The position numbers and the translations under genes were made by a program. This document shows, in pieces, positions 1 to 10,300 of a DNA stretch of 64,000 bases. Position 1 is the first letter of the stretch. Each line of letters starts with the position of its first letter. The DNA is taken from assembly GCA_035235625.1 (NCBI GenBank), contig CP141140.1:48479351-48543350 (forward strand), read 5' to 3'. The DNA comes from Saururus chinensis (taxonomy: Eukaryota; Streptophyta; Magnoliopsida; Piperales; Saururaceae). Under the pieces are notes generated by a model, which made no database searches, was not told the DNA's origin, and was given only the letters and a program-made list of their open reading frames with translations.

Positions 1-20
1 GCTCGGGTCGGGTCGTTACA
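1..20. mobile_element. End of a gypsy-type LTR (body outside window)
   Basis: The window opens with a sequence ending GGGTCGTTACA. This is the reverse complement of the terminus TGTAACGACCCGACCC seen at 60054. It is probably the last bases of an LTR of the same family, with the rest lying to the left. The orientation and the target duplication cannot be judged. Confidence 0.45.
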
Positions 21-31
21 CTATCTGTCAT

Positions 32-123
32 ATACTTATAGCTCCATTTAGTTTTTTAATTAAACTAATTTTAGTTCATCTTCAAAAACCAAATGTTGCT
101 ATTAATTTGGGACATAAGGAGTA
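32..123. repeat. Decayed Stowaway-like MITE
   Basis: The left end reads TATAGCTCCATTTAGTTTTTT. The right end, read in reverse complement, gives TACTCCTTATGTCCCAAATT followed by a similar AATAGC block. The two ends therefore form imperfect terminal inverted repeats around an AT-rich core, the plan of Stowaway MITEs. The left terminus is eroded, so that boundary is approximate. Confidence 0.45.
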
Positions 124-480
124 TATTAGTGTTTGTGTCTCTAATGTTTTTATTTTTAAAAAATTTATCATATATAAAAATTATATGTCCATTACAAATT
201 AACGACGATATATATCATGAAAAAATTTTATATGAGTTCGGGCTCACCTACGTTAGCATGAGTTAAGGCATCATGGACCATCAAATCGAATTTGAAGTTG
301 CAAGAAGACATAAACCAATCTATCTCTTGAGCTATGTGTGTTATTGGATCGTAATCTAAGGATGCACGACATCGGGGATCATGCAGTCGTGAGTGAGCCT
401 TGATTCATATAAACAAGCTCATATATTATATATAATACATGGTATTAGTACATATATGTAATTATATGTCATTTTATATA
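124..480. other. AT-rich stretch, nothing recognised
   Basis: No coding potential, RNA gene or clear repeat boundary was seen. A stretch near 233-260 (GAGTTCGGGCTC) recalls the GAGCTCGAG-rich sequence at 4143-4320, so both may be remnants of one dispersed repeat. Confidence 0.3.
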
Positions 481-1109
481 CTCCATTCATCATATTTTAA
501 TAGCTCCATTTGATTTTTCAAAATGAACAAAACAAATAGACACTACAACAAAATTGGATATTAGCGACGCTTATATAAGCATCGTAATAAAATACTTCAC
601 TACAAAGTGGTAATAACGACATACCAAAAAGCATTGCAAAAAAAACTAATATTAGCGACGCATAATATTAAGCGTCGCTAATGGTAGAATATTAGCGACG
701 CATAGATACAAACGTCACTAATACCTTTAGCGACGCTTAAGTTCATGCGTCGCTAATACTTAGGTTATTAGTGACACTTACATAAGCGTCACTAAAAGAT
801 ATATCTATTATTTTTTTTAAAAAAAATTTAACACTATTAACGACGCATTTTTTGAAACGTCGCTAATAGTTTCAACAATAGCGACATTTACAAATAAGCG
901 TCGCTATTATTTATCAATTTTAAATAAAAAAAATTAAAAATTATGAACTAATAGCGATGCATAGCTAGCGACGCATAGCTATGCGTCGCTACTACTTGGT
1001 AGTAGTAGCGACGTATGGAACTATGCGTCGCCATTACCCTTGGTAGTAGCGATGCATAGTCACATGTGTCGCTAATACCTATTTTTTAAATAAAAAATTA
1101 ATGACAAAG

Positions 1110-1582
1110 ATAGAGGGGGAGGGAGGGGAGAGAGAGAGATAGAGGGGAGAGAGGGAGGAGAGAGAGAGGGGAGGAAGGAGAGAGAGGGAGGAGGGGAGAG
1201 AGTGAGAGAGAAAGAGAGAGGGGAGGGAAGAGAGAGAGAGAGGAGAGGGAAGAGAGAGAGGGGAGGGAAGAGAGAGAGAGGGAGGAGGGGAGATCTTAAG
1301 AGTGAGAGAGAAAGAGAGAGGGAAGGGGGAGAGAGAGGGGGGAAGAGAGATAGAGAGGAGAGGGAAGAGTGAAGAGAGAGAGGGAGGAGAGAGAGAGGGG
1401 AGGGAGGAGAGAGAGGAGGGAAGAGAGGGAAGAGAGAGAGGGAAGAGTGGAGAGAGAGAGGGAGGGAGATCTTAAGAGAGAGAGGGCAGGGAGGAGAGAG
1501 AGAGGGGGGGGACGAGGGAGAGCGAGAGCGAGAGAGGGGAGGGAAGAGAGAGAAAGAGAGGAGAGGGAAGAGAGGGAGGCGA
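1110..1582 (+). repeat. Purine-only (GA-rich) tract 1 in CACTA
   Basis: About 470 bp made almost only of G and A, built from variants of GAGAGAGGGGAGGGAAGAGA with rare interruptions such as GATCTTAAGA. Long Arg/Glu frames on the plus strand and Ser/Leu/Pro frames on the minus strand follow from the composition and should not be read as genes. Confidence 0.9.
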
Positions 1583-1822
1583 GATGAATTGTATTTTGAT
1601 TTTTTTTAAAATATTAATTTTTTTATTTTTTAAATAAAAAATTAAATTAAAATAAAATACTAATAACGACGTGTAAAGCTATATGTCGCTAATACATATA
1701 TCTATATACGTCACTAATACATGTACTAATAGTGACGTATAGAGTTATACGTTGCTATTAGTGTTTTTATTTAAATTTTTTTATTTTTAAAATTAATTTT
1801 AAAAAATAAAAAATCTTAAAAT

Positions 1823-2428
1823 TTGAAATTAGAGGAGAGAGAGGAGAGGGAAAGGGTGGAGAAAGAGAGGGGAGGAAGGAGAGAGAGAAGGGAGGGAAGA
1901 GAGAGAGAGGAGAGGGAAGAGAGAGAGGAGAGGGAAGAGAGAGAGAGGAGGGAAGAGAGAGAGAGGAGGGAAGAGAGAGAGAGGAGGGAAGAGAGAGAGG
2001 GGAGGGAAGAGAGAGAGGGAGGGAGGGAGGAGAGAGAGGGAGGGGGAGGGGAGATCTTAAGAGAGAGAGAGAAAGAGAGAGGGGAGGGAGGAGAGAGAGA
2101 GAGGGGGAAGAGAGATAGAGAGGAGAGGGAGGAGAGAGAGAGGGGAGGGAAGAAAGAGAGGAGAGGGAGGAGAGAGAGAGGGGAGGAGAGAGAGGAGGGA
2201 AGAGAGAGAGTAGAGGGAAGAGAGAGGAGAGGGAGGAGAGAGAGAGAGAGGGAAGAGAGAGAGAGGAGAGTGAAGAGTGGAGAGAGAGAGGAGAAAGTGA
2301 GGGGAAGGGGAGAGAGGAGAAAGGGTGAGAGAGGGAGGAGAGAGAGAGGGAGAGTGAGGAGAGAGAAGAGGGGAGAAAGGAGAGAGGGGGAGAGGGCAGA
2401 GAGAGGAGAGGGGAAGGGAGAGAAAAGA
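1823..2428 (+). repeat. Purine-only (GA-rich) tract 2 in CACTA
   Basis: A second tract of about 600 bp of G and A only, with the same units as tract 1 and the same GATCTTAAGA interruption (near 2052). Between the tracts lies a piece with subterminal-type repeats (about 1665-1760). The block therefore looks duplicated as a whole (GA tract plus GCGACG piece) rather than grown by slippage alone. Confidence 0.9.
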
Positions 2429-2639
2429 CCAAATTATTTGTGACGCATAGTATGCATCGCAAATAGTCACCAATTATGACGTTTGGTTACAAACGTCACA
2501 ATAAGGAAATATTATAGCGATGTTTCCTGAGAAACGTCGCAATAGGCATGTGTTGTAGTGACGTTTCCTTAGCAACGTCGCAATAGGCATGTGTTTTAGT
2601 GACGTACCTAAGGAAATGTCGCTAATACGAAATACCGCG

Positions 2640-3540
2640 CGGGGAATTTTTGTTTGCCCGCGCGGTTGAAATAAAAATACTACGCGGGCGAAATCGCTCG
2701 CACGGTATTTATCTCCTCCTCCACAGTTTTTCCACCCTGCCTTCGTCGTGCCTCCATCCTTCCGCTGCCATCCCATCTCCGCCGCCTCCAGCTCCTTCCG
2801 CCACCTTCCCACCTCAGCCCCGCGCCATGCCGCATTCCCGCCGTCCCGTCGTGCCCAACAGTCCCCGACCGCACCCCGCCGCACAAAATCACACCGCTGC
2901 CATTTTCCTGCCCCAAGCATGTCGTCCTGGCCCTCGCCCGTCGTCTAGCCCCGCGCATGCCGGCCCGCACCGCACCATGCCTGCCTCCAGCCCCTTCCGC
3001 CACGCCCTGTAGTCCCGCCGCGCCCCGCTGCCGCTTTCCAGCCCCGAGCATGTCGTCCCGGCCCTCGCTTGTCGTCTAGCCCCGCACATGCCGGCCTGCA
3101 CTGCACCATGCCTGCCTCCAGCCCCTTCTACCACCGTCTCGACTCGGCCCCGCGCCATGCCGCAGTCCCGTCATTCCCCGCAGTCCCGGCCCTCGCCCGT
3201 CATCCAGCCCCGCGCATGCCAGCCTACACCATGCCTGCCGTCTCGTCCCGCCCCGTGCAGCGCCGCACTCCACCCCGCACACAAGCCCGCCGCCCCGCCC
3301 CAGCCCGCCGTCCAACCCCAAGCCCGCCATCCATCTCCGAGCCCGCCATCCAACCCCGAGCCCGCCGTCCATCTCCGAGCCCGCCGTCCATCTCCAAGCC
3401 CACCGTCCCGCCACGACCCGGCGTTCCGCTCCATGCTGGTGCCGCAATCCCGTACACTCCCGGCCGCTCCCTGTGCAGATGCAACAGCACCCACGCGGGG
3501 TGCAATTACCAGCGACCCGGGTCACTGTTGACCCAGGTTA
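2640..3540. repeat. GC-rich, Pro/Ala-coding block with ~131-bp tandem units in CACTA
   Basis: This 0.9 kb block is far more GC-rich than its surroundings. It has a tandem repeat of about 131 bp whose units start near 2930, 3061 and 3190 (shared GCCCTCGC..GTCGTCTAGCCCCGC). Shorter CCCGCCGTCCATCTCCGAG-type repeats follow to 3410. Overlapping frames in both strands give Pro, Ala, Arg and Ser-rich strings with no recognisable domain. It may be captured host leader or exon sequence or just repeat growth, and I do not call a gene. Confidence 0.6.
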
Positions 3541-4142
3541 ATCTTCCAAACCGGGTCACTCGAGTAGTGACCCGGTTTGGTAAAAAAAAATTATTTAATT
3601 ATTTTAGCGACACTCCATAGAGTTTTTATTATTTTTTAAATACTTTTAGCGACGCATCTCTAAGCGTCACTAATTATGATAAATTATTTTTTATTTTTAA
3701 GTAAATTTTTATTATTTATTTAAATAATTATATTTAAAAAAATAAAAAATATATTATTATTAGCGACGTATAATAAATGTCGCTATTAGTATATTATTAG
3801 TGACGTGTATGATCAAGCGTCGCTAATAATATACTAATAGCGACGTTTATTATACGTCGCTAATACATACTTTTAGCGACGCTTTTTAGTATGTGTTGCT
3901 AATATGTAATAACGACGGTAGTTTTATCGACGTTTTTATACGTCACTAATGATTATTAATGACATATAGGGTATTATTAGTGACTTTTAAAAGCGTTGCT
4001 AATATTTAATTTTATTGTAGTGAGAGCTATTAATCTAGAACAGATAGAATATATCATAAATATATATTTTTAAATTAATAATTATATTTATAATATATAT
4101 ATATATATTATTTATATATAATTTTAAAATTATATTCAAATT

Positions 4143-4320
4143 TGAGCTCGAGTTGGAGCCGAGTAGAGTCAAGTTCAAATTTTATCTAAGTCAAGCTGAG
4201 TCGGGTAAGAGTTTACTTAAACTTTGCTCGAATCTATTTAAGCTCAAATTAAGTTCAAGCCTAAGCCAAGTCGAAATAAATTAAGTTTGCTCAACAAATA
4301 AGCTCAGCCCTACACTTAGT
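4143..4320. repeat. Degenerate GAGCTCGAG-type dispersed repeat
   Basis: Repeated, drifting copies of a short phrase (GAGCTCGAGTTGGAGCCGAG, CAAGCTGAGTCGGG, AAGCTCAAATTAAGTTCAAG). Similar wording is common in plant intergenic repeats. No ends or target duplications were found. Confidence 0.35.
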
Positions 4321-4330
4321 CCACCAATTA

Positions 4331-4503
4331 TCAGGTCGACAACCCACCGGTTTCGCGACCCCTACAAAATGTTGGACTGTATTGATGTAGTTGTTAGTCA
4401 TCTCCAGTTGCCAGTCGATCAGGTCGACAACCCACCGCTTTCACCCCTACAAAACGTTGGACTGCATTGATGTAGTTGTTAGTCATCTCCAGTTGCCAGT
4501 CGA
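4331..4503. repeat. Direct tandem duplication, 88 bp + 85 bp
   Basis: Unit 1 (4331-4418) and unit 2 (4419-4503) both start TCAGGTCGACAACCCACCG and end CAGTTGCCAGTCGA. They differ by a few substitutions and a short indel. No protein family is recognisable across them. Confidence 0.85.
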
Positions 4504-6824
4504 GTCCAGAGTCCACATTGTCTTCCACGTTTGCTGCCTCGTGGGTGACCCAGTTCATGTGGCAGTGACACCTCCAAAGCAGGAGTTGTCTTCCTAGACT
4601 CCATCAGTTATCCCCCAAACCTGCTCGCCACAACCCATAACGGGACCCATATCGAGCTCGGCGACGAAAAGCACCACCTCGGCCTGGACCCAAATGAGGC
4701 TCGACAGGACAACCAGCGGGCCAAAGAAGATCAACGCCAGTACCGTGACGTTACTGTTACTCCGACGAAGAAGAGCATAATTGTGCCAGAAATTAAAAGG
4801 TCAGGAATCCAATGAACTGGGTTGAATTTCGGGCGTGCTCCTGAAGTTAGCCGAGCTGGAAGAGCACACCACCTCCCGACCCCTTTGATCTAGGAGTCGG
4901 AATGGCTCCGATTTGGCCATCGGCCATTTTGGTGACGATCTTCACAAGCGGATGCGGCGTTGTGGACTAAACTTCTCTGCAGCTGAGACAAGACTGAAAA
5001 GGGCTTTGATTTATACATATTTGGGAAAGTCACGTGAAGGCATTTTTGGCCTTACAAGGGGGACAGTGATATTATCGCAACAATAACACCCACAAAAATT
5101 CACATAAGTATTTTAATTGGATTGGATAAGTGGGCCTCATATAAAGTTTATTTGGGCCCATGTATTTAATTCAATTAAGACACATGTGTAAATTTTTGTT
5201 GTGTGTTTTTGACGTAAAAATATCATTTTCTTTACAAGGGCATGCAAATTCACATGTGGAGGCCTCTTGTGTTGTATATATGTAAATACCTACCTCCCCC
5301 TCTTTACTTTTATAATTGGGAGTCTTGGGACGATAAGACCAAATGATCTTTTTGTTTTTGTTTTTTTGGCGAAAGTTGATCATCTCTCTAAGGATGAACC
5401 CATTAATATGATTTGAATAGGATTAAAATCGCAACAAAGTCTTGTTCTTTGTCCGACGCCAATTTATACTATATTGAAGGCCAAGCTAGCCTTTTCTTTA
5501 AGTAACTATGAAGTTTTATCGATGTAAATTTTTCACTTACTACTTTTTAAAATGAGTCATGCTCGCTTATATGAACGTGTGCATGTATGGGCATTGGATG
5601 TTTTTAGGTCACATAATTTTGATCGTGCAACCGTGTTACTCATAGCCTATGTAATTTTCGATCCACCCTCAGAAATTGTGATACACACATGTCATCAAAT
5701 ATCGACACACATGCAACCCAACATATATTAATTTTTTCTTAAAATATTAATATAACTTGCTTAGTCATCCCAACTTACATTAAAAATACTTTAAATGCTA
5801 AACAAACTTACAACAAACATAGTTTTAATGCTCATGTACTTGATTACCATGATAGTTACTATTAGAGGAAATAAATCCTCTTTCTAGTTTTAACCTAACA
5901 AAATTTTTTACTATAAAAATCTTTTATGATAGCGGTAAAAGGGTTAATTATCAATCCCTAATTTGATAGTATGTTCACTTAAAACCTTTTTCTAATTATA
6001 CTCTTTACATAAGTCTTATAATGATATTTTGTAAGTTTTATTAAGTTTTTATATATCTTAGTGGTTCTGCACATGTTTCTGGTCATCAATACTATCATAT
6101 ATATTGATACAGCCTTCCATGGTAAGGACACAACCTATGTAATACATGGTGAAATGTTGTGTTAGCCTAGTCTACCCTATATCTTGTTATTGGTTAGTTG
6201 CTTTCTAGATGCCCTTAAAGTCTATTAGTTATTTGCTTATAAGAATATTTAAGAAACTTAAATTAGATGAATGATTATAATTTAATTATTTTTTTAGTTA
6301 GTGGACCCACCTTAGTGTCAAATACTATGTCCACTGATTGAGATTAATGCAGAAATTAATTCCCCCAACTCGTCATCCTCCCTTGAGTCTCCCCTTTCGT
6401 GAGTAGCCTACTTACATAACAATCACTTGAAAGAAGTAGGGTTGGTCGTGGACGTCTATCTCCGACATCCAGGTGTCTAGGGTGACCATGGCCGTGTGGA
6501 GCCAAATTTTTTTATCCGCCAATTTTTGGACACAATTATGGATAAATACCTCGTCTAACTGTTTATTTGAGGTCTGGTTAATTTTTAAATGTAGTTTGCA
6601 TTCTTGTATAAAGGATATTTTTTTATTTTTCTATAAGTATTCTTAAGCATCATCTTCTTATACTTAAATTTTTAATAATTTAAATATAATTATGTTAATA
6701 TTTTATTTGAGTTCTTAAGTAAAATTAATAACTAAATATTGCCTCCATCCCACATTAATAGCTCTATTTGGTTTTTTAAAATTAACTAATTTATTTAATA
6801 ATAATCCTACAAATAAAGAAGATA

Positions 6825-6863
<39 letters not shown>

Positions 6864-7239
6864 TACATACCATTATATGCTAAGTTACTTAAATCCAGAG
6901 ATCCCCACCCAAATTTCCGTACTTTAGTTAAAAGTTGTCAGACACATCTCTTGTTCTCTCCAACAGCTTCGACTTTTATCTAATCGCCCAATTAAAGGTT
7001 GTATGCAAACAATAGCTGTATCTGCCGAATAAGAGGTTTCGTTCATTGATCAAACGCTGATTGACAAATTATTAACAAATATGGATGAGGATAAGCCTTG
7101 TCCGCTGGCAATTTGGTTGAGGACCAGCCTTAGACAGAAAACCCCTTTGCCTCTGTCCTCCATCCTCACTAATCCACCTTCATCTTCCCCAGATTCCGCA
7201 CCCTAGCATACGCCAACCCTAGGTGTATATCAGTCTACT
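4504..7239. other. Intergenic, unassigned; includes AT/AC microsatellite
   Basis: 4504-5040 is moderately GC-rich and may be an old gene fragment, but no frame or domain could be identified. 5040-7239 is AT-rich. 6741-6780 reads CTCCATCCCACATTAATAGC, the left end of a Stowaway-like MITE without a visible right end. 6828-6870 is an (AT)n then (AC)n microsatellite. No gene is supported. Confidence 0.5.
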
Positions 7240-7245
7240 TTTATT
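7240..7245 (-). promoter_or_regulatory. Candidate poly(A) signal of PPH
   Basis: TTTATT on the plus strand is AATAAA on the minus strand, about 130 nt after the PPH stop codon. Plant signals are loose, so this is only a positional candidate. Confidence 0.3.
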
Positions 7246-7373
7246 GTTCAAGACAGAAGATATGCTTCTCTGAAATTGAATGTGTAACAAATAGTATATT
7301 TGAATTACATACCATACAGATTTACATGTGAATATGAAGATTTACATACAAATAAGAAGAGTAACACAAGAAG

Positions 7374-10300
7374 TTACTTAGAAATGATACCGAAATTTCT
7401 AATGTTGGATTTAATGTAAGATCGTATCTGGTCCCAAACAGAAAACTTGGATCCAAAGAAGCGTACTAGAACAGACTTTCGAGATCCTCCCTTGACAAAC
7501 TCCAAGTATTTGGAGATTCCATATTCGATGGACTTAGAATCATCAAGGAGAGGCAGTGCAAGAGATCCTTGGGACTCCAGGTTGCAGATCCATCCACGCA
7601 ATAAATAGTTCACAACCTGATAGTAAAGAGAATTAGATTCCCCAAGAGACATATAGCTATTGTAGGCTACATAACTAGATTCATGTATCCATATCTAAAT
7701 TCATAATGTGATGTAAGATATCTATCACAAAAAATTGCACAATTAAATCAGTCAATAATAATAGAGCAGCCTTTTGTACCTCAGGAATTTCATCATGAGG
7801 ACAATGACCAGCAGGGCTCATTTCGTAATATGGAGCTTCTGGCACTTGTAGCTTCACTTTTTGGCCCCAAACAGGCTTCACCCAGGGATCTTCTTTCCCG
7901 TACATGAGACATATTGGCACGTTATTTCTCTGACACCTAGAGAATATAATTTTCCATTAATAAAAAGGCAACCCAATTTTCGCTCATTCTTAAGTAATAA
8001 ATGAAATATGTTACCTTGACAAAGACTCCCCAAAGGACAGCTCACCCGTGGGTGCAAACATGATTGACGTAAATGCTGCAGCTGCTGCTGGATGTTGGGT
8101 TGTTTCAAGTATACGAGAAAATACCTTGTCAACCTTTGTCGAATGGTCAGCATAAACTTGCTTAAGCACCTCCTGTATGCTCTCAGGATCACTAATTTTT
8201 TGCCATCTGGACAAACAATAAAAGATTCACAAGATCCATTAGCTCAATTGCTCGAAGCTTTTGGGAGAAAACAAGGCACTTCCATTATTCACAACCCTAC
8301 CTATTATCACTGAGGAAAGAAACATGATAGGACTTCTCAATTCAACCACCATCTGCCAATTACTTATTATATATAAATTTGCCATCTGACAACTATCTTA
8401 TTATATAAATATGATATATAAAATTAAAGCTTCAAAAGTTTTAAAATTATGACCTTTTTCAAAGTATTATTTAGTATTATAACATAATAGTATTCTAGTT
8501 TAACAAGTAAAGTTAAATCAAATGTAATGGGTTGCAGTTACATTGGCAGTACAGATTAAGAGTTGGAGTTTTAAAAACCAACCCAAGCCTAACTGGTGGA
8601 ATTCCTAAAAGGGGATCAGCTCTTCGTTACATATTACTTTTATCTCATCATCTAAAGAGTACTTGTGTCATTTTTTAAATACAATCCAAGTCATTGGCCA
8701 TAAAGAAAGAGCCATAAATGACAACAATGATGAGAAGAACAATGAAAAAGGGGAATGAAGAAGAGAGATGATGAGGCTGCCAGTTTGGTACAGAAATTAA
8801 TTCTGAATTCATGCGTGACTTATTTTTAAATAAGCATACTAGCAGTTATTGAAAAAAGAAAGAAAGAAAGAACACATGCAAGAAATGCAAATAAGCTAGA
8901 GAAATTAAAACTTACACCACTTCTATCAGCTTTCTTAGACGCACAGGCAGAGGAAATGTTCCAGCCCAAGGAAATATCTTGGATATTCTTGGTGATCTAG
9001 AAGGATTTGGAAGCAATCCCCAGAAAGGTGTCGCGTTGAGGAGTGTAACACCTTTAACTAGCTGTGGATTGCACGCTGCAAAGTATAAAGCCACATATCC
9101 ACCTAGTGAATTCCCCACAATATAAACTGGTTCACCAATAACCTGTAGCATAAAAAAAATGAGTTCGCTGATGCAATAAACCAAGAGTACTACACACAGG
9201 AGTGGAGCAATATCCTGTGAACATAACAGTACTTGAAATTTTCTGCAGCTATTTTTGCTTTTACGATGATTAATCAATGCTGTACACCTTTGTATCAGCT
9301 AAGAGAATAGCTCAGATATATTATACAAAAAAGTGAAACAAGATACGTAAAAAAGCCCCTCACAAAGTGGCATTCAAAATCTCAAACAGACAAAAAAAAT
9401 GCATATACCTCTATTTAATCTGTCACATTTTCCAAAATATAGCTGTTAATATTTTAGCTGTCACAGACAGCATTAGTAAGTAGTTGAATCCAATTCACAC
9501 AAATGAGAGAGACTTGTGTCACATACAGACCCTACAAGGCAACTGTAATTGTCAAAATGCTGTTTTCTTACCTGAAACGACTTTTTTTTGTTTTAAGAGG
9601 GGAGCGTCACAGTATAATGCATAATACCAAATTGGCAATCCAGATCTTAATTGCATTATTTGGCTGATCCAATATTCATTAGTAAGTTTTTAACACCAAA
9701 GAAATAGTTCTGACAAAACTGGACACAAATCGCTTCTAACAGGAGTCTGGCAGTTGTCTTGATAAAATTTGAACGATTTAAACTATCTAATCCAACTTAT
9801 AAAACCATAAAAATATTATTGTTGTGCCAATCAAAACACTAATAGAGAACAAGCGATGAAAACAACATTTGACAATTTATTCAGGTCATTGCAGAGTCGT
9901 GCTTCATTGCAAAATCAAACAGGTTTTACTGTTGCCACCTATGGTGTTAGAAGATGACAATATCATTATCTGTCATCACATTAAACCAATTCTAAATAAC
10001 TGGGGAAGGAGAAGTACGCTGATGACTTAACCTTCCAGCAAGCCTTTTCATGACAATAACTACATTCATCTGTGCAATCTTCGGTTAAGGCTTGCCAGAA
10101 ACCTGAGCAGGACAAGAGGATGTAGCTATGAGTAGGAGAGACACTGGAAGGAACAAAGAGCTTCAACCTTGTTTCTTCAGAAACCTCGACTGTGGGAAGA
10201 GGACTGCACTGTAACATAGAAATACGAAGTGTCTCAAAATCACTCCTCAAAGTCAACAAAAACCGAATCAGGCATTGCCTTTCTATGCATTCAAACAGCT

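Larger units (their letters stand above)
541..4022. mobile_element. Non-autonomous CACTA (En/Spm) DNA transposon
   Basis: The element starts CACTACAACAAAATT and ends AATTTTATTGTAGTG, the terminal inverted repeat of plant CACTA elements. It is flanked by the 3-bp target duplication AGA (538-540 and 4023-4025), the size this superfamily makes. Both ends are packed with subterminal repeats of the TTAGCGACGC type in both orientations (about 560-1080, 1660-1760, 2430-2620, 3600-3990), expected to be transposase-binding sites. No TNP2-type transposase is present. The 3.48 kb interior holds two purine tracts and a GC-rich block instead, so it would depend on transposase supplied in trans. The open frames inside are low-complexity artefacts. 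Confidence 0.93.
481..4050. repeat. Stowaway-like MITE split by the CACTA element
   Basis: 481-540 begins CTCCATTCATCATATTTTAA just after TA. 4026-4050 reads, in reverse complement, ATTCTATCTGTTCTAG then ATTAATAGCTC. The two halves pair as imperfect terminal inverted repeats of the kind seen in other Stowaway-like copies here (14934-15035). The CACTA element at 541-4022 sits between them. Without the insertion the MITE would be about 85 bp. Confidence 0.55.

Noticed and set aside
1369-2473. Long Arg/Glu and Ser/Leu/Pro open frames
   Set aside because: They arise from the purine-only tracts, overlap on both strands, and have no protein-like complexity.
2650-3620. Pro/Ala/Arg-rich open frames in several overlapping frames
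   Set aside because: The GC-rich tandem repeat lacks stops in most frames. No frame is favoured and no domain is visible.
8092-8313. Plus-strand frame across PPH exon 4
   Set aside because: Antisense shadow of the PPH exon, which has correct splice sites and family similarity on the minus strand.
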